The position numbers were made by a program, and so were the translations under genes. Under the pieces are notes generated by a model. That model had not been told where the DNA came from, did not search any database, and saw only the letters and a program-made list of their open reading frames with translations. 64,000 nt of DNA, taken from positions 124,001 through 188,000 of the forward strand of contig JAFQSX010000017.1 of NCBI GenBank assembly GCA_017409345.1, in the 5' to 3' direction. Below, one piece after another: positions 46,133-54,326 of the stretch (positions are counted from its first letter, which is position 1; the number at the start of each line of letters is the position of its first letter). Origin of the DNA: Muribaculaceae bacterium. GTDB taxonomy: Bacteria > Bacteroidota > Bacteroidia > Bacteroidales > Muribaculaceae.

Positions 46133-46400
46133 CATAAGTACTATTATCAATAAAAATATTTGCCTATGAAACATTAGCGTATTATTGATACGCACATTTT
46201 AACATATTGGAAAAGCGTTTTAGCTTTATTCTATCATCTCGGAAGTTTGGCGACTAAAATAGATTCGATAGGAATAATAGCGAAAATGTTCGTGCCTTAA
46301 GGCGCGGGCTTTTGGTTATTCTATTGAATCGGGTTACGCCAAACACCTCGAGATGGGAATACACTAATGGCACCGCGTTTTTTTATGTGCATATCCGTCA
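46133..46400 (+). ncRNA. Candidate structured non-coding RNA or long structured leader
   Basis: This 446-base gap between the antitoxin and the barrel gene (46049-46494) has no convincing gene but strong folding potential. A nearly continuous hairpin spans 46235-46355: CATCTCG/CGAGATG (46235-46241 with 46349-46355), GTTTGGCG/CGCCAAAC (46245-46252 with 46337-46344), GATTCGATAG with CTATTGAATC (46262-46271 with 46321-46330), AATAA/TTATT, and an apical stem around the TTAA loop at 46297-46300. Two small hairpins precede it: GCGTAT/ATACGC (46177-46182 with 46188-46193) and AAAGC/GCTTT near 46212-46229. GATACGCAC (46187-46195) and GTGCATATC (46387-46395) may close the whole structure with one mismatch. 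It could be a free RNA, a leader, or a repeat element. Confidence 0.45.
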
Positions 46401-46494
46401 CAACAAAAAGGATGACAACCTTAAATCGATGCAAGGAGTAACCCGAAAAGCCTAAAAGTGAGTAGGGGATATGACAAAGCAACTAAATAATAAA

Positions 46495-47058
46495 ATGAAA
46501 TCAAAAGTATTGTTAGTTTTTATAATTTCGATTCTAAGTTTTAATGTGGTTTTGGCTCAAGAGGAGAAGGGCTTTTCAACTTCAGCTGATGTTATAATTG
46601 GGTATAGCGAGAAAACGTTCTCGACCATTTTGGGATATGACTTTGGGTATAAATTCATGCCTGATTTATATATTGGGGCAGGACCGATGGTTGGAGGCTC
46701 ATTTGGTAGTGGTCAGTCATCATTTGCGGCAGGTGCTTATGCAAAGGTTAGATATGATATTCCAATTAGGTTCTCAGTAAAGCCATTCGTCGATGGTCGA
46801 GTAGGATATAATTATAACATCTCAAATGAAGCCGGAGGAATGATTTATGGCTTTGGGTTGGGTGTTGGAATCGCAAAAAATATTAAGGTTGGATTGTATT
46901 GTTTTGTTGGCACAAAACAGGAAACAGAAACATACACATACTACAAAACTCACACATCGCCATATACTGGCAAGGTTTTTACTACGAAACATACAGGCAC
47001 GAAAACTGTTGATAAAGCGAATTTCATTCCTGCTTTATTGTTTAGCGTGGATTTTTAG
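46495..47058 (+). CDS. Outer membrane beta-barrel protein, possibly acquired
   Basis: 187 residues from ATG 46495, which begins at a clean signal peptide (MKSKVLLVFIISILSFNVVLAQ). ATG 46471 would add eight polar residues and is preceded by a purine-rich AGTAGGGGAT. The mature part is an eight-strand-like barrel: alternating strands with aromatic ends (GYDFGYKFM, DLYIGAGPMVGGS, VRYDIPIRFSVKPFV, KVGLYCFVG) and a terminal ALLFSVDF. Codon choice (GGG, AGG, GTT, TTG rich) differs from the C-rich neighbours and suggests transfer. It follows the structured RNA region and ends at a terminator. Confidence 0.7.
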   Translation: MKSKVLLVFIISILSFNVVLAQEEKGFSTSADVIIGYSEKTFSTILGYDFGYKFMPDLYIGAGPMVGGSFGSGQSSFAAGAYAKVRYDIPIRFSVKPFVDGRVGYNYNISNEAGGMIYGFGLGVGIAKNIKVGLYCFVGTKQETETYTYYKTHTSPYTGKVFTTKHTGTKTVDKANFIPALLFSVDF

Positions 47059-47111
47059 ACTTCTTTAATGGTGAGAGTCTCTATTTGACAAGATTGTTTT
47101 GTAAATGAAGA

Positions 47112-47157
47112 TGAGGTGTGCCAAAATTTCAAAAAAATGACACACCTTCATTTTTTT
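47112..47157 (+). terminator. Rho-independent terminator after the barrel gene
   Basis: GGTGTG at 47115-47120 pairs with CACACC at 47141-47146, with extra pairs around a one-base bulge (TGA with TTCA), then TTTTTTT at 47151-47157. The T-run reaches the 3' end of the convergent recO gene. Confidence 0.7.
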
Positions 47158-47881
47158 ATACAAACAGGCAGCGTAGCACGTCGAGCGATTGCATTTGCGA
47201 GAGTGAACTATAGTGGATTGTATAGTATTCAAGAATTTTATCAAGTAGGTCATTGCGTTGATTGCGATTAAACTTATAGAATCGCATATTATCAAACGTG
47301 ATGCGCGACAACATAGCCAACACACCTGCATCGTTGGCATTTAGATATTTGTGGTGCATAGGAGGCGTCATTCTAAACCGGGCCTCTTGCATATCAAATA
47401 CAGCGCCCTCTTGATAGGTTGACACATCGGGTTCAATGCCGATAAACCTACCCAATCGATAAAGAAAACACAAATGATAATTGGCTATCCCCTCATTCAT
47501 CACATCAAAACGTGTAATCGCATCTACCAAGAAGGCAAAAGTGGCATTATCACTTTGACTTTCACGCAACACGGCATTCAACACATCGGCAATAAACATT
47601 GCCACTGCACCTTTCATGGGATGAGAATGTAACCCGTGCAACGGCATCAACACGCGAGGATCGCGCATCGTGTGTAGTTCTCGCCCCGGTTTTATTGATG
47701 CCACACACTCAAAGATGCTCAATGGCATAAACATCGCCCTTCGACGATTTGCCTCACGACCATTACCAGCCGAAACTAGAAACGACAATCGCCCCATTTC
47801 AAGTGAATAGACACTCAAAATCGAATGTTTATCATTATATTTTATCGTGCGTAAAGCAACACAATGCAACGGCTGATACAT
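47156..47881 (-). CDS. recO: DNA repair protein RecO
   Basis: 241 residues. The N-terminal OB-fold shows CVALRTIKYNDKHSILSVYSL and GRLSFLVSAGNG (residues about 7-40), as in RecO_N, followed by a helical RecO_C part with a FLYRLGRFIGIEP segment near 145. No zinc cysteine cluster is present, as is common in Bacteroidetes. RecO loads RecA with RecR in recombination repair. The minus-strand gene borders the accessory patch at its end, which makes recO the right-hand boundary of that patch. Confidence 0.9.
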   Translation of the reverse strand: MYQPLHCVALRTIKYNDKHSILSVYSLEMGRLSFLVSAGNGREANRRRAMFMPLSIFECVASIKPGRELHTMRDPRVLMPLHGLHSHPMKGAVAMFIADVLNAVLRESQSDNATFAFLVDAITRFDVMNEGIANYHLCFLYRLGRFIGIEPDVSTYQEGAVFDMQEARFRMTPPMHHKYLNANDAGVLAMLSRITFDNMRFYKFNRNQRNDLLDKILEYYTIHYSSLSQMQSLDVLRCLFV

Positions 47882-48020
47882 ATTAGTGGCATCTTGAATT
47901 TAACACTCCTCTCACCAAGAGAATTGAAAGCATAAAGGTAGTAAATTCATGCCAAAAACCATGTTTTTCGATTCCAAAAACTAAAAAATTACAATATTTT
48001 TCGCCTTTTCTTTCAAAATA

Positions 48021-48052
48021 TTTGCACATATAAAAATTTGTCCCTAAATTTG
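48021..48052 (+). promoter_or_regulatory. Predicted promoter of the tRNA-Glu/rpsT unit
   Basis: TTTG at 48021-48024 and TAAATTTG at 48045-48052 form a -33/-7 pair with a 20-base spacer, 27 bases before the first tRNA. The rest of 47882-48020 is AT-rich with no gene seen. Confidence 0.65.
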
Positions 48053-48079
48053 CACTCGCAATTTTGGGAAATCCCTAAC

Positions 48080-48151
48080 GGCCCATTCGTCTATCGGTTA
48101 GGACGCAAGATTTTCATTCTTGAAAGAGGAGTTCGATTCTCCTATGGGCTA
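48080..48151 (+). tRNA. tRNA-Glu (TTC), copy 1
   Basis: A complete 72-base cloverleaf: acceptor GGCCCAT with ATGGGCT (first pair G-U), D-arm GTCT/GGAC, anticodon stem CAAGA/TCTTG with anticodon TTC at 48113-48115, T-arm AGGAG/CTCCT with TTCGATT and discriminator A. The 3' CCA is not encoded. It is the first gene of a short unit with rpsT and the second copy. Confidence 0.97.
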
Positions 48152-48195
48152 CAATTTAATAAACAATAACTTAAAGATTTAAAGATTTATTTATA

Positions 48196-48453
48196 ATGGC
48201 AAATCATAAATCATCTGAAAAGAGAATTCGTCAAACAAAGACTCGCAACGCTCGCAATCGTTATTATGCTAAAACAGCTCGTAACGCCGTTCGCCGTCTT
48301 CGTGCTATGACTAACAAGACTGAAGCTGAAGAAGCATTCAAAAAAGTTAGCGCTATGCTTGATCGTCTTGCTTCTAAAAAGACTATCTCTAAAAACAAAG
48401 CCGCTAACCTTAAGAGCAAACTCGCTCATCACATCAGCAAAATCTCTGCTTAA
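48196..48453 (+). CDS. rpsT: Small ribosomal subunit protein bS20
   Basis: 85 residues, the usual length. It starts [21 protein letters not shown], the standard bS20 beginning, and continues in a basic helical bundle with a [17 protein letters not shown] segment near the end. It binds 16S rRNA early in 30S assembly. The gene is placed between two identical tRNA-Glu genes, 44 bases after the first and 21 bases before the second. No separate promoter is seen upstream, only an AT-rich tract with tandem TTAAAGAT. Confidence 0.97.
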   Translation: MANHKSSEKRIRQTKTRNARNRYYAKTARNAVRRLRAMTNKTEAEEAFKKVSAMLDRLASKKTISKNKAANLKSKLAHHISKISA

Positions 48454-48474
48454 TATAGCAGCCTGATATTTGTT

Positions 48475-48546
48475 GGCCCATTCGTCTATCGGTTAGGACG
48501 CAAGATTTTCATTCTTGAAAGAGGAGTTCGATTCTCCTATGGGCTA
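48475..48546 (+). tRNA. tRNA-Glu (TTC), copy 2
   Basis: Identical base for base to the copy at 48080-48151, with the anticodon TTC at 48508-48510 and no encoded CCA. The identity also covers the base following the discriminator. A terminator begins 5 bases after it. Confidence 0.97.
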
Positions 48547-48550
48547 CCAC

Positions 48551-48588
48551 AAAGCATCTATCCCACAAAGGTAGATGCTTTTGGCGTT
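48551..48588 (+). terminator. Rho-independent terminator after tRNA-Glu copy 2
   Basis: AAAGCATCTA at 48551-48560 pairs with TAGATGCTTT at 48572-48581 over an 11-base loop, followed by a T-rich tail (TTGGCGTTTTT). It ends the tRNA-rpsT-tRNA unit. Confidence 0.75.
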
Positions 48589-48628
48589 TTTATTACTGAT
48601 TATTAGCCGAGAACTGAAAAATTCTTTG

Positions 48629-48636
48629 TAAATTTG
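48629..48636 (+). promoter_or_regulatory. Predicted -7 element of pheT
   Basis: TAAATTTG, an exact TAnnTTTG match, 23 bases before the pheT ATG. No good -33 partner is seen. Confidence 0.5.
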
Positions 48637-48659
48637 CGTAATTATTACAAATTACCCTT

Positions 48660-51125
48660 ATGAATATATCATATAACTGGCTCAAAGAATATGCCGACTT
48701 CAACCTCACCCCTGAGGAACTTGGAGCCGCACTCACTTCTATCGGTCTTGAAACCGGTGGTATTGAAGAAGTTGAATCAATCCGTGGCGGATTGCGTGGT
48801 ATCGTGATTGGCAAAGTGCTCACTTGCGAAGACCACCCCAATAGCGACCACCTCCACATCACAACTGTTGACCTTGGCGATGGACAGCCCACTCAAATCG
48901 TGTGTGGTGCACCAAATGTTGCTGCCGGACAGACTGTTGTTGTTGCCACAGTGGGAACAACTCTTTATGATGGAGACCAAGAATTTCAAATAAAGAAATC
49001 TAAAATCCGTGGCGTGGAATCATTTGGTATGATTTGCGCTGAAGATGAAATCGGCATCGGACATTCTCACGATGGCATCATCGTATTGACCGACGATGTT
49101 AAACCCGGCACCCCTGCTGCCGAATACTATAACCTCACTAGCGACTATGTGCTTGAGGTTGATCTCACTCCCAATCGCATTGATGCAGCATCACACTACG
49201 GCGTAGCTCGCGACCTATGCGCTTGGCTTTCTCAAAACAAGGGCGAAGCAAAACCTCATCGTCCATCGGTTGACGCATTCAAAATTGACCGCAAAGATGG
49301 TGCTGCAGAAGTTGTGGTAGAAAACACCAATGCTTGTCCTCGTTATGCCGGTGTGACTATTCGCAACATTAAAGTTACCGAGAGTCCTCAATGGCTTAAA
49401 GACCGTTTAACTGCAATAGGTCAACGCCCTATAAACAGCATCGTTGACATCACCAACTACTTGCTTCACGCAATGGGGCAACCACTTCACTGCTTTGACC
49501 TAGACAAGGTTAAAGGTGAAAAAATCGTGGTTCGCAACTGCGCCGAAGGCACTCCATTCACCACTCTTGATGAAGTGGAACGCAAACTCAATAGTGCCGA
49601 CTTGATGATTTGCAATGCCGAAGATCCAATGTGTATTGCCGGTGTATTTGGAGGCCTTGATTCAGGTGTTACCGAAGAAACCACATCTATTTTCTTCGAG
49701 AGCGCCTACTTCAACCCTACCACAATTCGCAAAACGGCTCGCCGTCATGGGCTCAACACCGATGCATCATTCCGTTTCGAGCGTGGCATCGACCCCAACA
49801 ACACCATCTATGTGTTGAAACTTGCCGCATTGATGGCTCAAGAAATTGCAGGTGGTGAAATTTGTGGTGAAATCGTTGACATATACCCCAACGAAATCAA
49901 ACCATTCCCCGTTACACTCTCTTATAAATACCTCAACGACCTCATTGGTAAAGAAATCCCCACTGAAACCGTTGATAATATACTTCGTTCTCTCGAGATT
50001 GAAATCAAAGACCGTCGCGACGGCGAAATCGACCTCGAAGTACCCACTTATCGTGTTGATGTTCAACGGCCTTGCGACGTAGTTGAAGATGTGTTGCGCA
50101 TCTATGGTTACAACAACATCGAGTTTGACAACACTCTCCACGCCACACTATCATACAAAACATTTACCGATAGTGCAAACGATCTTCGCGAACTCATCAG
50201 CAATCAATTGACAGCAGTAGGCTTTAATGAAATTCTCAATAACTCATTATCGGCCGAGAACTACTATGAAGGTCTCTCTCAATATCCTGCAGCCAACTGT
50301 GTGAAGCTTCTCAACCCATTAAGCAACGACTTGAACGTGATGCGTCAAACATTGCTCTTCGGCGGATTGGAATCGCTTGCTCACAACATTAATCGCCGCG
50401 CAAGCGACTTGATGATGTATGAATTTGGCAACGTTTACCATTTCAACCCCGAAGCCGAATCTACTACCGAAGCCCCACTTGCTCCATATAGCGAAACCGA
50501 AAAACTCGCACTATGGCTTACAGGCAACATTCGTCAAGGCAACTGGGCGCGCAGCGAAGAATCAGCAACAATCTATGATCTCAAGGCTATCGTTGCAAAT
50601 ATCTTTGCACGCATGGGCATTTCTACTCGCGAAATCATGCTCACCGATGGCAACGAAGAGATATATAGCGCGTCAATCAATATCGCTACTCGTGCAGGCA
50701 AGCAACTTGGCGCAATGGGTATCGTGGCAAAAGCAATACTCAAAAAAGCCGACATCAAACAAGAAGTACTCTTTGCCGAGCTCGACTGGAACGCTATCGT
50801 GAAACTCTCGCTCAAGAAGAAAGTTACATTCGCTCCTCTACCAAAAACACAACCCGTGAAACGCGACCTCGCGCTTCTTATCGACAAAGCTGTGACTATG
50901 GCTCAAATCGAAGCTGTTGTGAGAGAAAGCGAACGCAAATTGCTCAAAGATGTAACACTCTTCGACGTGTATGAAGGAAAGAACCTTCCCGAAGGCAAGA
51001 AATCATACGCGATAGCAATGACTATTCAAGACGACGAAAAAACACTCCAAGACAAACAAATCGAAGCTGTGATGAACAAGATCATCACCAACCTCGAAAA
51101 ACGACTTGGCGCTTCACTTAGATAA
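48660..51125 (+). CDS. pheT: Phenylalanine--tRNA ligase, beta subunit
   Basis: 821 residues. The order is an N-terminal tRNA-binding OB-fold (about 40-155, with CGAPNVAAGQ), the B3/B4 editing domain near 215-390, B5 near 410-475, the catalytic-like core and a C-terminal ferredoxin-fold anticodon domain (FDX-ACB, about 727-821) with PVKRDLALLIDKAVT. The beta subunit carries editing and tRNA-binding functions of the heterotetramer. The alpha subunit gene pheS is not adjacent, which is usual in Bacteroidetes. The start follows a short leader. Confidence 0.96.
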   Translation: MNISYNWLKEYADFNLTPEELGAALTSIGLETGGIEEVESIRGGLRGIVIGKVLTCEDHPNSDHLHITTVDLGDGQPTQIVCGAPNVAAGQTVVVATVGTTLYDGDQEFQIKKSKIRGVESFGMICAEDEIGIGHSHDGIIVLTDDVKPGTPAAEYYNLTSDYVLEVDLTPNRIDAASHYGVARDLCAWLSQNKGEAKPHRPSVDAFKIDRKDGAAEVVVENTNACPRYAGVTIRNIKVTESPQWLKDRLTAIGQRPINSIVDITNYLLHAMGQPLHCFDLDKVKGEKIVVRNCAEGTPFTTLDEVERKLNSADLMICNAEDPMCIAGVFGGLDSGVTEETTSIFFESAYFNPTTIRKTARRHGLNTDASFRFERGIDPNNTIYVLKLAALMAQEIAGGEICGEIVDIYPNEIKPFPVTLSYKYLNDLIGKEIPTETVDNILRSLEIEIKDRRDGEIDLEVPTYRVDVQRPCDVVEDVLRIYGYNNIEFDNTLHATLSYKTFTDSANDLRELISNQLTAVGFNEILNNSLSAENYYEGLSQYPAANCVKLLNPLSNDLNVMRQTLLFGGLESLAHNINRRASDLMMYEFGNVYHFNPEAESTTEAPLAPYSETEKLALWLTGNIRQGNWARSEESATIYDLKAIVANIFARMGISTREIMLTDGNEEIYSASINIATRAGKQLGAMGIVAKAILKKADIKQEVLFAELDWNAIVKLSLKKKVTFAPLPKTQPVKRDLALLIDKAVTMAQIEAVVRESERKLLKDVTLFDVYEGKNLPEGKKSYAIAMTIQDDEKTLQDKQIEAVMNKIITNLEKRLGASLR

Positions 51126-51159
51126 TCAATAATTAACAACTAAAAATTAAAATATCACA

Positions 51160-51882
51160 ATGGGAAGAGCTTTTGAATATCGCAAAGCAAGAAAACTCAA
51201 ACGCTGGGGCAATATGTCTCGCACATTTACTCGCATCGGTAAAGAAATCACCATCGCAGCTAAAGCAGGTGGTCCCGACCCCGATGTAAACCCTCGCTTG
51301 CGCGCTTTGATGCAAAACGCTAAGGCTGCAAATATGCCTAAAGACACTGTAGAACGCGCAATCAAGAAAGCAACCGAAAAAGACGCAGGTGATTACAAAG
51401 AAATCATCTATGAAGGATATGGTCCTTTTGGTATCGCTATCGTTGTAGAAGCCGCTACCGACAACAATACTCGTACAGTTGCCAACGTTCGCTCTTATTT
51501 CAACAAGTTTGGCGGAAGCCTTGGCACAACAGGTAGCTTGACATTCCTTTTCGAGCACAAATGTACATTCCACGTTGTTGCTAAAGAAGGTGTTGACCTT
51601 GAAGAACTCGAACTCGAACTTATCGACTTCGGTGTAGACGAAATCGACTTCGACGAAGAAGAAAACGAAATCGTATTGTCAGCTCCATTTGAATGCAACT
51701 CTGAAATCCAAAAATATCTCGAAGAAAACGGATTTGAAATCAAGAGTTCTGAATTTGTACGCATTCCTAACGACCTCAAAGAAGTCAACGAAGAGCAACG
51801 CACTCAAATCGAAAAACTTCTCGAAAAATTTGAAGATGACGACGACGTTCAAAATGTATTCCACAACATGAAAGAAGACTAA
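51160..51882 (+). CDS. YebC/TACO1 family protein
   Basis: 240 residues. The family start MGRAFEYRKARKLKRWGNMSRTF differs slightly from the usual MAGHSKW form but keeps the conserved FTRIGKEITIAAK, PDPDVNPRLR, NMPKDTVERAIKKA and EGYGPFGIAIVVEAATDNNTRT blocks. These features place it in the YebC/PmpR family, whose members act as DNA-binding regulators or as translation factors that help stalled ribosomes at proline runs. It lies 34 bases after pheT and ends at a strong terminator. Confidence 0.93.
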   Translation: MGRAFEYRKARKLKRWGNMSRTFTRIGKEITIAAKAGGPDPDVNPRLRALMQNAKAANMPKDTVERAIKKATEKDAGDYKEIIYEGYGPFGIAIVVEAATDNNTRTVANVRSYFNKFGGSLGTTGSLTFLFEHKCTFHVVAKEGVDLEELELELIDFGVDEIDFDEEENEIVLSAPFECNSEIQKYLEENGFEIKSSEFVRIPNDLKEVNEEQRTQIEKLLEKFEDDDDVQNVFHNMKED

Positions 51883-51904
51883 TCAATCACTTCTATCATA
51901 TCAC

Positions 51905-51938
51905 AAAGCGAATAGGCACTCCCTATTCGCTTTTTTTA
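51905..51938 (+). terminator. Rho-independent terminator after yebC
   Basis: AAAGCGAATAGG at 51905-51916 pairs perfectly with CCTATTCGCTTT at 51922-51933 across a 5-base loop and runs into TTTTTTT. It ends the pheT-yebC unit. Confidence 0.9.
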
Positions 51939-51951
51939 TTTTTTACATAAA

Positions 51952-51985
51952 CTTGCACATTTCTAATTATTTATCACTACATTTG
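51952..51985 (+). promoter_or_regulatory. Predicted promoter of the five-repeat protein gene
   Basis: CTTG at 51952-51955 and TACATTTG at 51978-51985, spaced by 22 bases, upstream of the ATG at 52027. The -7 match is exact and the -33 match weak. Confidence 0.45.
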
Positions 51986-52026
51986 TAGTAAATAAACATT
52001 CGTTACACCTAAATTTCACATTCTCT

Positions 52027-54192
52027 ATGAAAACAAACCTTCTTAAATCGTTTATTACTATTTTGTTTGCGTTAATAATTTCGCAACAAGTCGTTCACGC
52101 ACAAACAAATCGTTCTGCTTGTTTAGAGGCTCAACTAGAACTTTATGATATAGTTAATAAACTATCAGAGGTCAAAGGTGTTGATTTTGGTGGCATTTGC
52201 TATGAAAACATCAGTTATGATTGCGAGACATTAAAAATGGACATCATCATAAGCACCTCGCAAAGTGATATCAGATATCTCACTTCAGATATGCTTACAT
52301 TACAATTTCACACCCTAGTAAACACACACAATCAAAGAGAATATTATTCTAACCTCTCATCTCTTTTACGCCAAGCCAATAGCAAATGGCAGATGACATA
52401 TAAAGACTCTCAAGGGCATGCCGTTTCGCACATATTCACACCCGATGACATCGATGATATGATGACTAAGTCGGTGGAAGAACTTGGCATTGACAAAGAA
52501 CAAATGTCGAACTACTGCATATTTTTTCACAACAACCTCCTTCAAAAACAAATAGATGGTGTTAATGTAATTAGTGCAAAAGCCACTAAAGAAGGGAATT
52601 GTGTAAAAACAAGTATATTAACCACTTTTGATGACGAAACAATTAAATTTCTCACCCCCGAAATAATAAAACAATCATACATAGGTTCAATAGGCTCTCG
52701 TGTTTTAATACATGGTTACGCCAACCAACTTAAAGCATTTGGCTTTGATGGGTTAATACTTGAATATTCCAACCAACTTGGAGCGACAGCTAAAGCCACA
52801 ATCACCGTTGACGACTTTCTCCATTTTTATGACGATGCTCAATTAGGGTCACAAGATGTAGTTGAAGAGGAGGTGTTTGAGGCATATGACACTATCGCAG
52901 CCGATAGCATCACTTGCGTTGAGATTGTTGATGATACTCGATTCGACGAGAATAAAGAGGTTAAGGATCTGTCAGAAGTTATAGAAAATGAAGCTCAATT
53001 AGGGTCAGCCGAAAATAATTACTCCCTATCACAAAATAGTTATGTGCTTGAGACCATAGAACAATATAAAAAACACTATCAATCATCTATAGGCACAGGT
53101 GGTATCCTTGATATTAAGGTAGAGCTACTCGACCCTTATATTGCAATAACTATTATTGTTGACGGCGTGAATGACAACGCCGGCAATTATGCCCCAAACT
53201 CCTACAAAGAACATTTTATTGCAAGCACCATTTCGTCAGATGAACGCATTGAACAATACAAATTATTATATGCCGAAGGAGTTAAAGGGTTTTATATGAC
53301 AATTTCAAATGCCTATGACTACATATCTTTCTCTGTCCCCATTGATTTAGAAGAGTTGTTTAGCGCAAAATATGCCTCTACGCAAGCCCCCGAACAATCG
53401 CTTGAAGAATATCTCGCATCACTTTCGGAAGAAGAGAAACAAGCCTACACTTCATCTTTTATGCAAGATTTAGACGAAATTACTAATTCATGGATAGGAA
53501 GCAATGGTGTCATAAACACACACACCTATATTGCCAACAATTACATCAATATAATATGTAATGTTAATAGTATTGAAGGATATACCGATGAATTTATCAA
53601 TCAAAGCAAAATTAATTATATCAAAGAAATCAAGCCCAATTATAACGAAGAAATTGTCACCTCATTGAAATATATTCTTGAAGTAAAAGGATATAAATTC
53701 ATCTACACCGATGCCACAACCCATAAATCGGTTTCTCTCATTGTTGATTTTGATGAGATACTCCACTTTAATGACGAATATCAATACAATGACGAATATG
53801 ATTTCTCCGACCTAAACACCGAAGAAATCATCAACGGATTAGTTTTAGAGTTTGACAAGGCGCTAAGGCCAAATGTAGGCCAAGATGGATTGGTTAACCT
53901 ATACACCACATTGAGAGATGGTCTAATTGAAACCACTTTTATTTTTGACAATAGTGTTGACCTTAATGATATAGGCGACATCAATACCTTTAAAAATGAA
54001 CTTCTTAAAGAGATGACCGCTACACAAGACGACCTTGACACTTGGGAGGCTCTATACTACTTTGGCATTGAAGGATTTAAATTCATCTTCCGCCAAGAAG
54101 GCTCAAATAAAGGCAAATGGCTTACCATCACAATTGATGATGTAATTAACGGCATCGACAACCTATACAACATACCTCTAAATGAGATTTAA
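52027..54192 (+). CDS. Secreted protein of five degenerate tandem repeats, unknown function
   Basis: 721 residues with a signal peptide cut near VVHAQ (about 26). I recognise no known family. Five units of roughly 120-140 residues can be traced, ending near residues 141, 265, 440, 577 and 710. Each ends in a pair of strands and an acidic motif: WQMTYKDS...TPDDIDD, LILEYSN...TVDDFLHF, FYMTISN...PIDLEELF, YKFIYTD...DFDEILHF and FKFIFRQ...TIDDVING. Units 2-5 are preceded by a helix ending in a (V/I)(K/E)G or FDG turn. Repeats 2 and 3 are separated by a 50-residue acidic linker (about 275-325). No catalytic residue is conserved. It is a lone gene after a promoter. Confidence 0.7.
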   Translation: MKTNLLKSFITILFALIISQQVVHAQTNRSACLEAQLELYDIVNKLSEVKGVDFGGICYENISYDCETLKMDIIISTSQSDIRYLTSDMLTLQFHTLVNTHNQREYYSNLSSLLRQANSKWQMTYKDSQGHAVSHIFTPDDIDDMMTKSVEELGIDKEQMSNYCIFFHNNLLQKQIDGVNVISAKATKEGNCVKTSILTTFDDETIKFLTPEIIKQSYIGSIGSRVLIHGYANQLKAFGFDGLILEYSNQLGATAKATITVDDFLHFYDDAQLGSQDVVEEEVFEAYDTIAADSITCVEIVDDTRFDENKEVKDLSEVIENEAQLGSAENNYSLSQNSYVLETIEQYKKHYQSSIGTGGILDIKVELLDPYIAITIIVDGVNDNAGNYAPNSYKEHFIASTISSDERIEQYKLLYAEGVKGFYMTISNAYDYISFSVPIDLEELFSAKYASTQAPEQSLEEYLASLSEEEKQAYTSSFMQDLDEITNSWIGSNGVINTHTYIANNYINIICNVNSIEGYTDEFINQSKINYIKEIKPNYNEEIVTSLKYILEVKGYKFIYTDATTHKSVSLIVDFDEILHFNDEYQYNDEYDFSDLNTEEIINGLVLEFDKALRPNVGQDGLVNLYTTLRDGLIETTFIFDNSVDLNDIGDINTFKNELLKEMTATQDDLDTWEALYYFGIEGFKFIFRQEGSNKGKWLTITIDDVINGIDNLYNIPLNEI

Positions 54193-54246
54193 TCACCTAT
54201 ACTACACTATTGTTTCCACCTCAAAAACGCCTTTTAATATTCTATA

Positions 54247-54278
54247 TTTGTAGATATAAGAAAAGGGTTGTAACTTTG
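54247..54278 (+). promoter_or_regulatory. Predicted promoter of the lipoprotein-PCMD-barrel operon
   Basis: TTTG at 54247-54250 and TAACTTTG at 54271-54278, spacer 20 bases, both exact. The leader to the ATG at 54327 is about 45 bases. Confidence 0.6.
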
Positions 54279-54326
54279 CATTAAAATAAAACTCTAATAA
54301 TTCAATTATTAACTATTAAATTAACA

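Noticed and set aside
46235..46355. Long hairpin as a transcription terminator
   Set aside because: The arms are far longer than usual, with internal loops, and no T-tract follows the 3' arm directly.
48152..48195. Tandem TTAAAGAT before rpsT as a promoter or riboswitch
   Set aside because: No TAnnTTTG and no folding; most likely AT-rich spacer between the tRNA and the mRNA.
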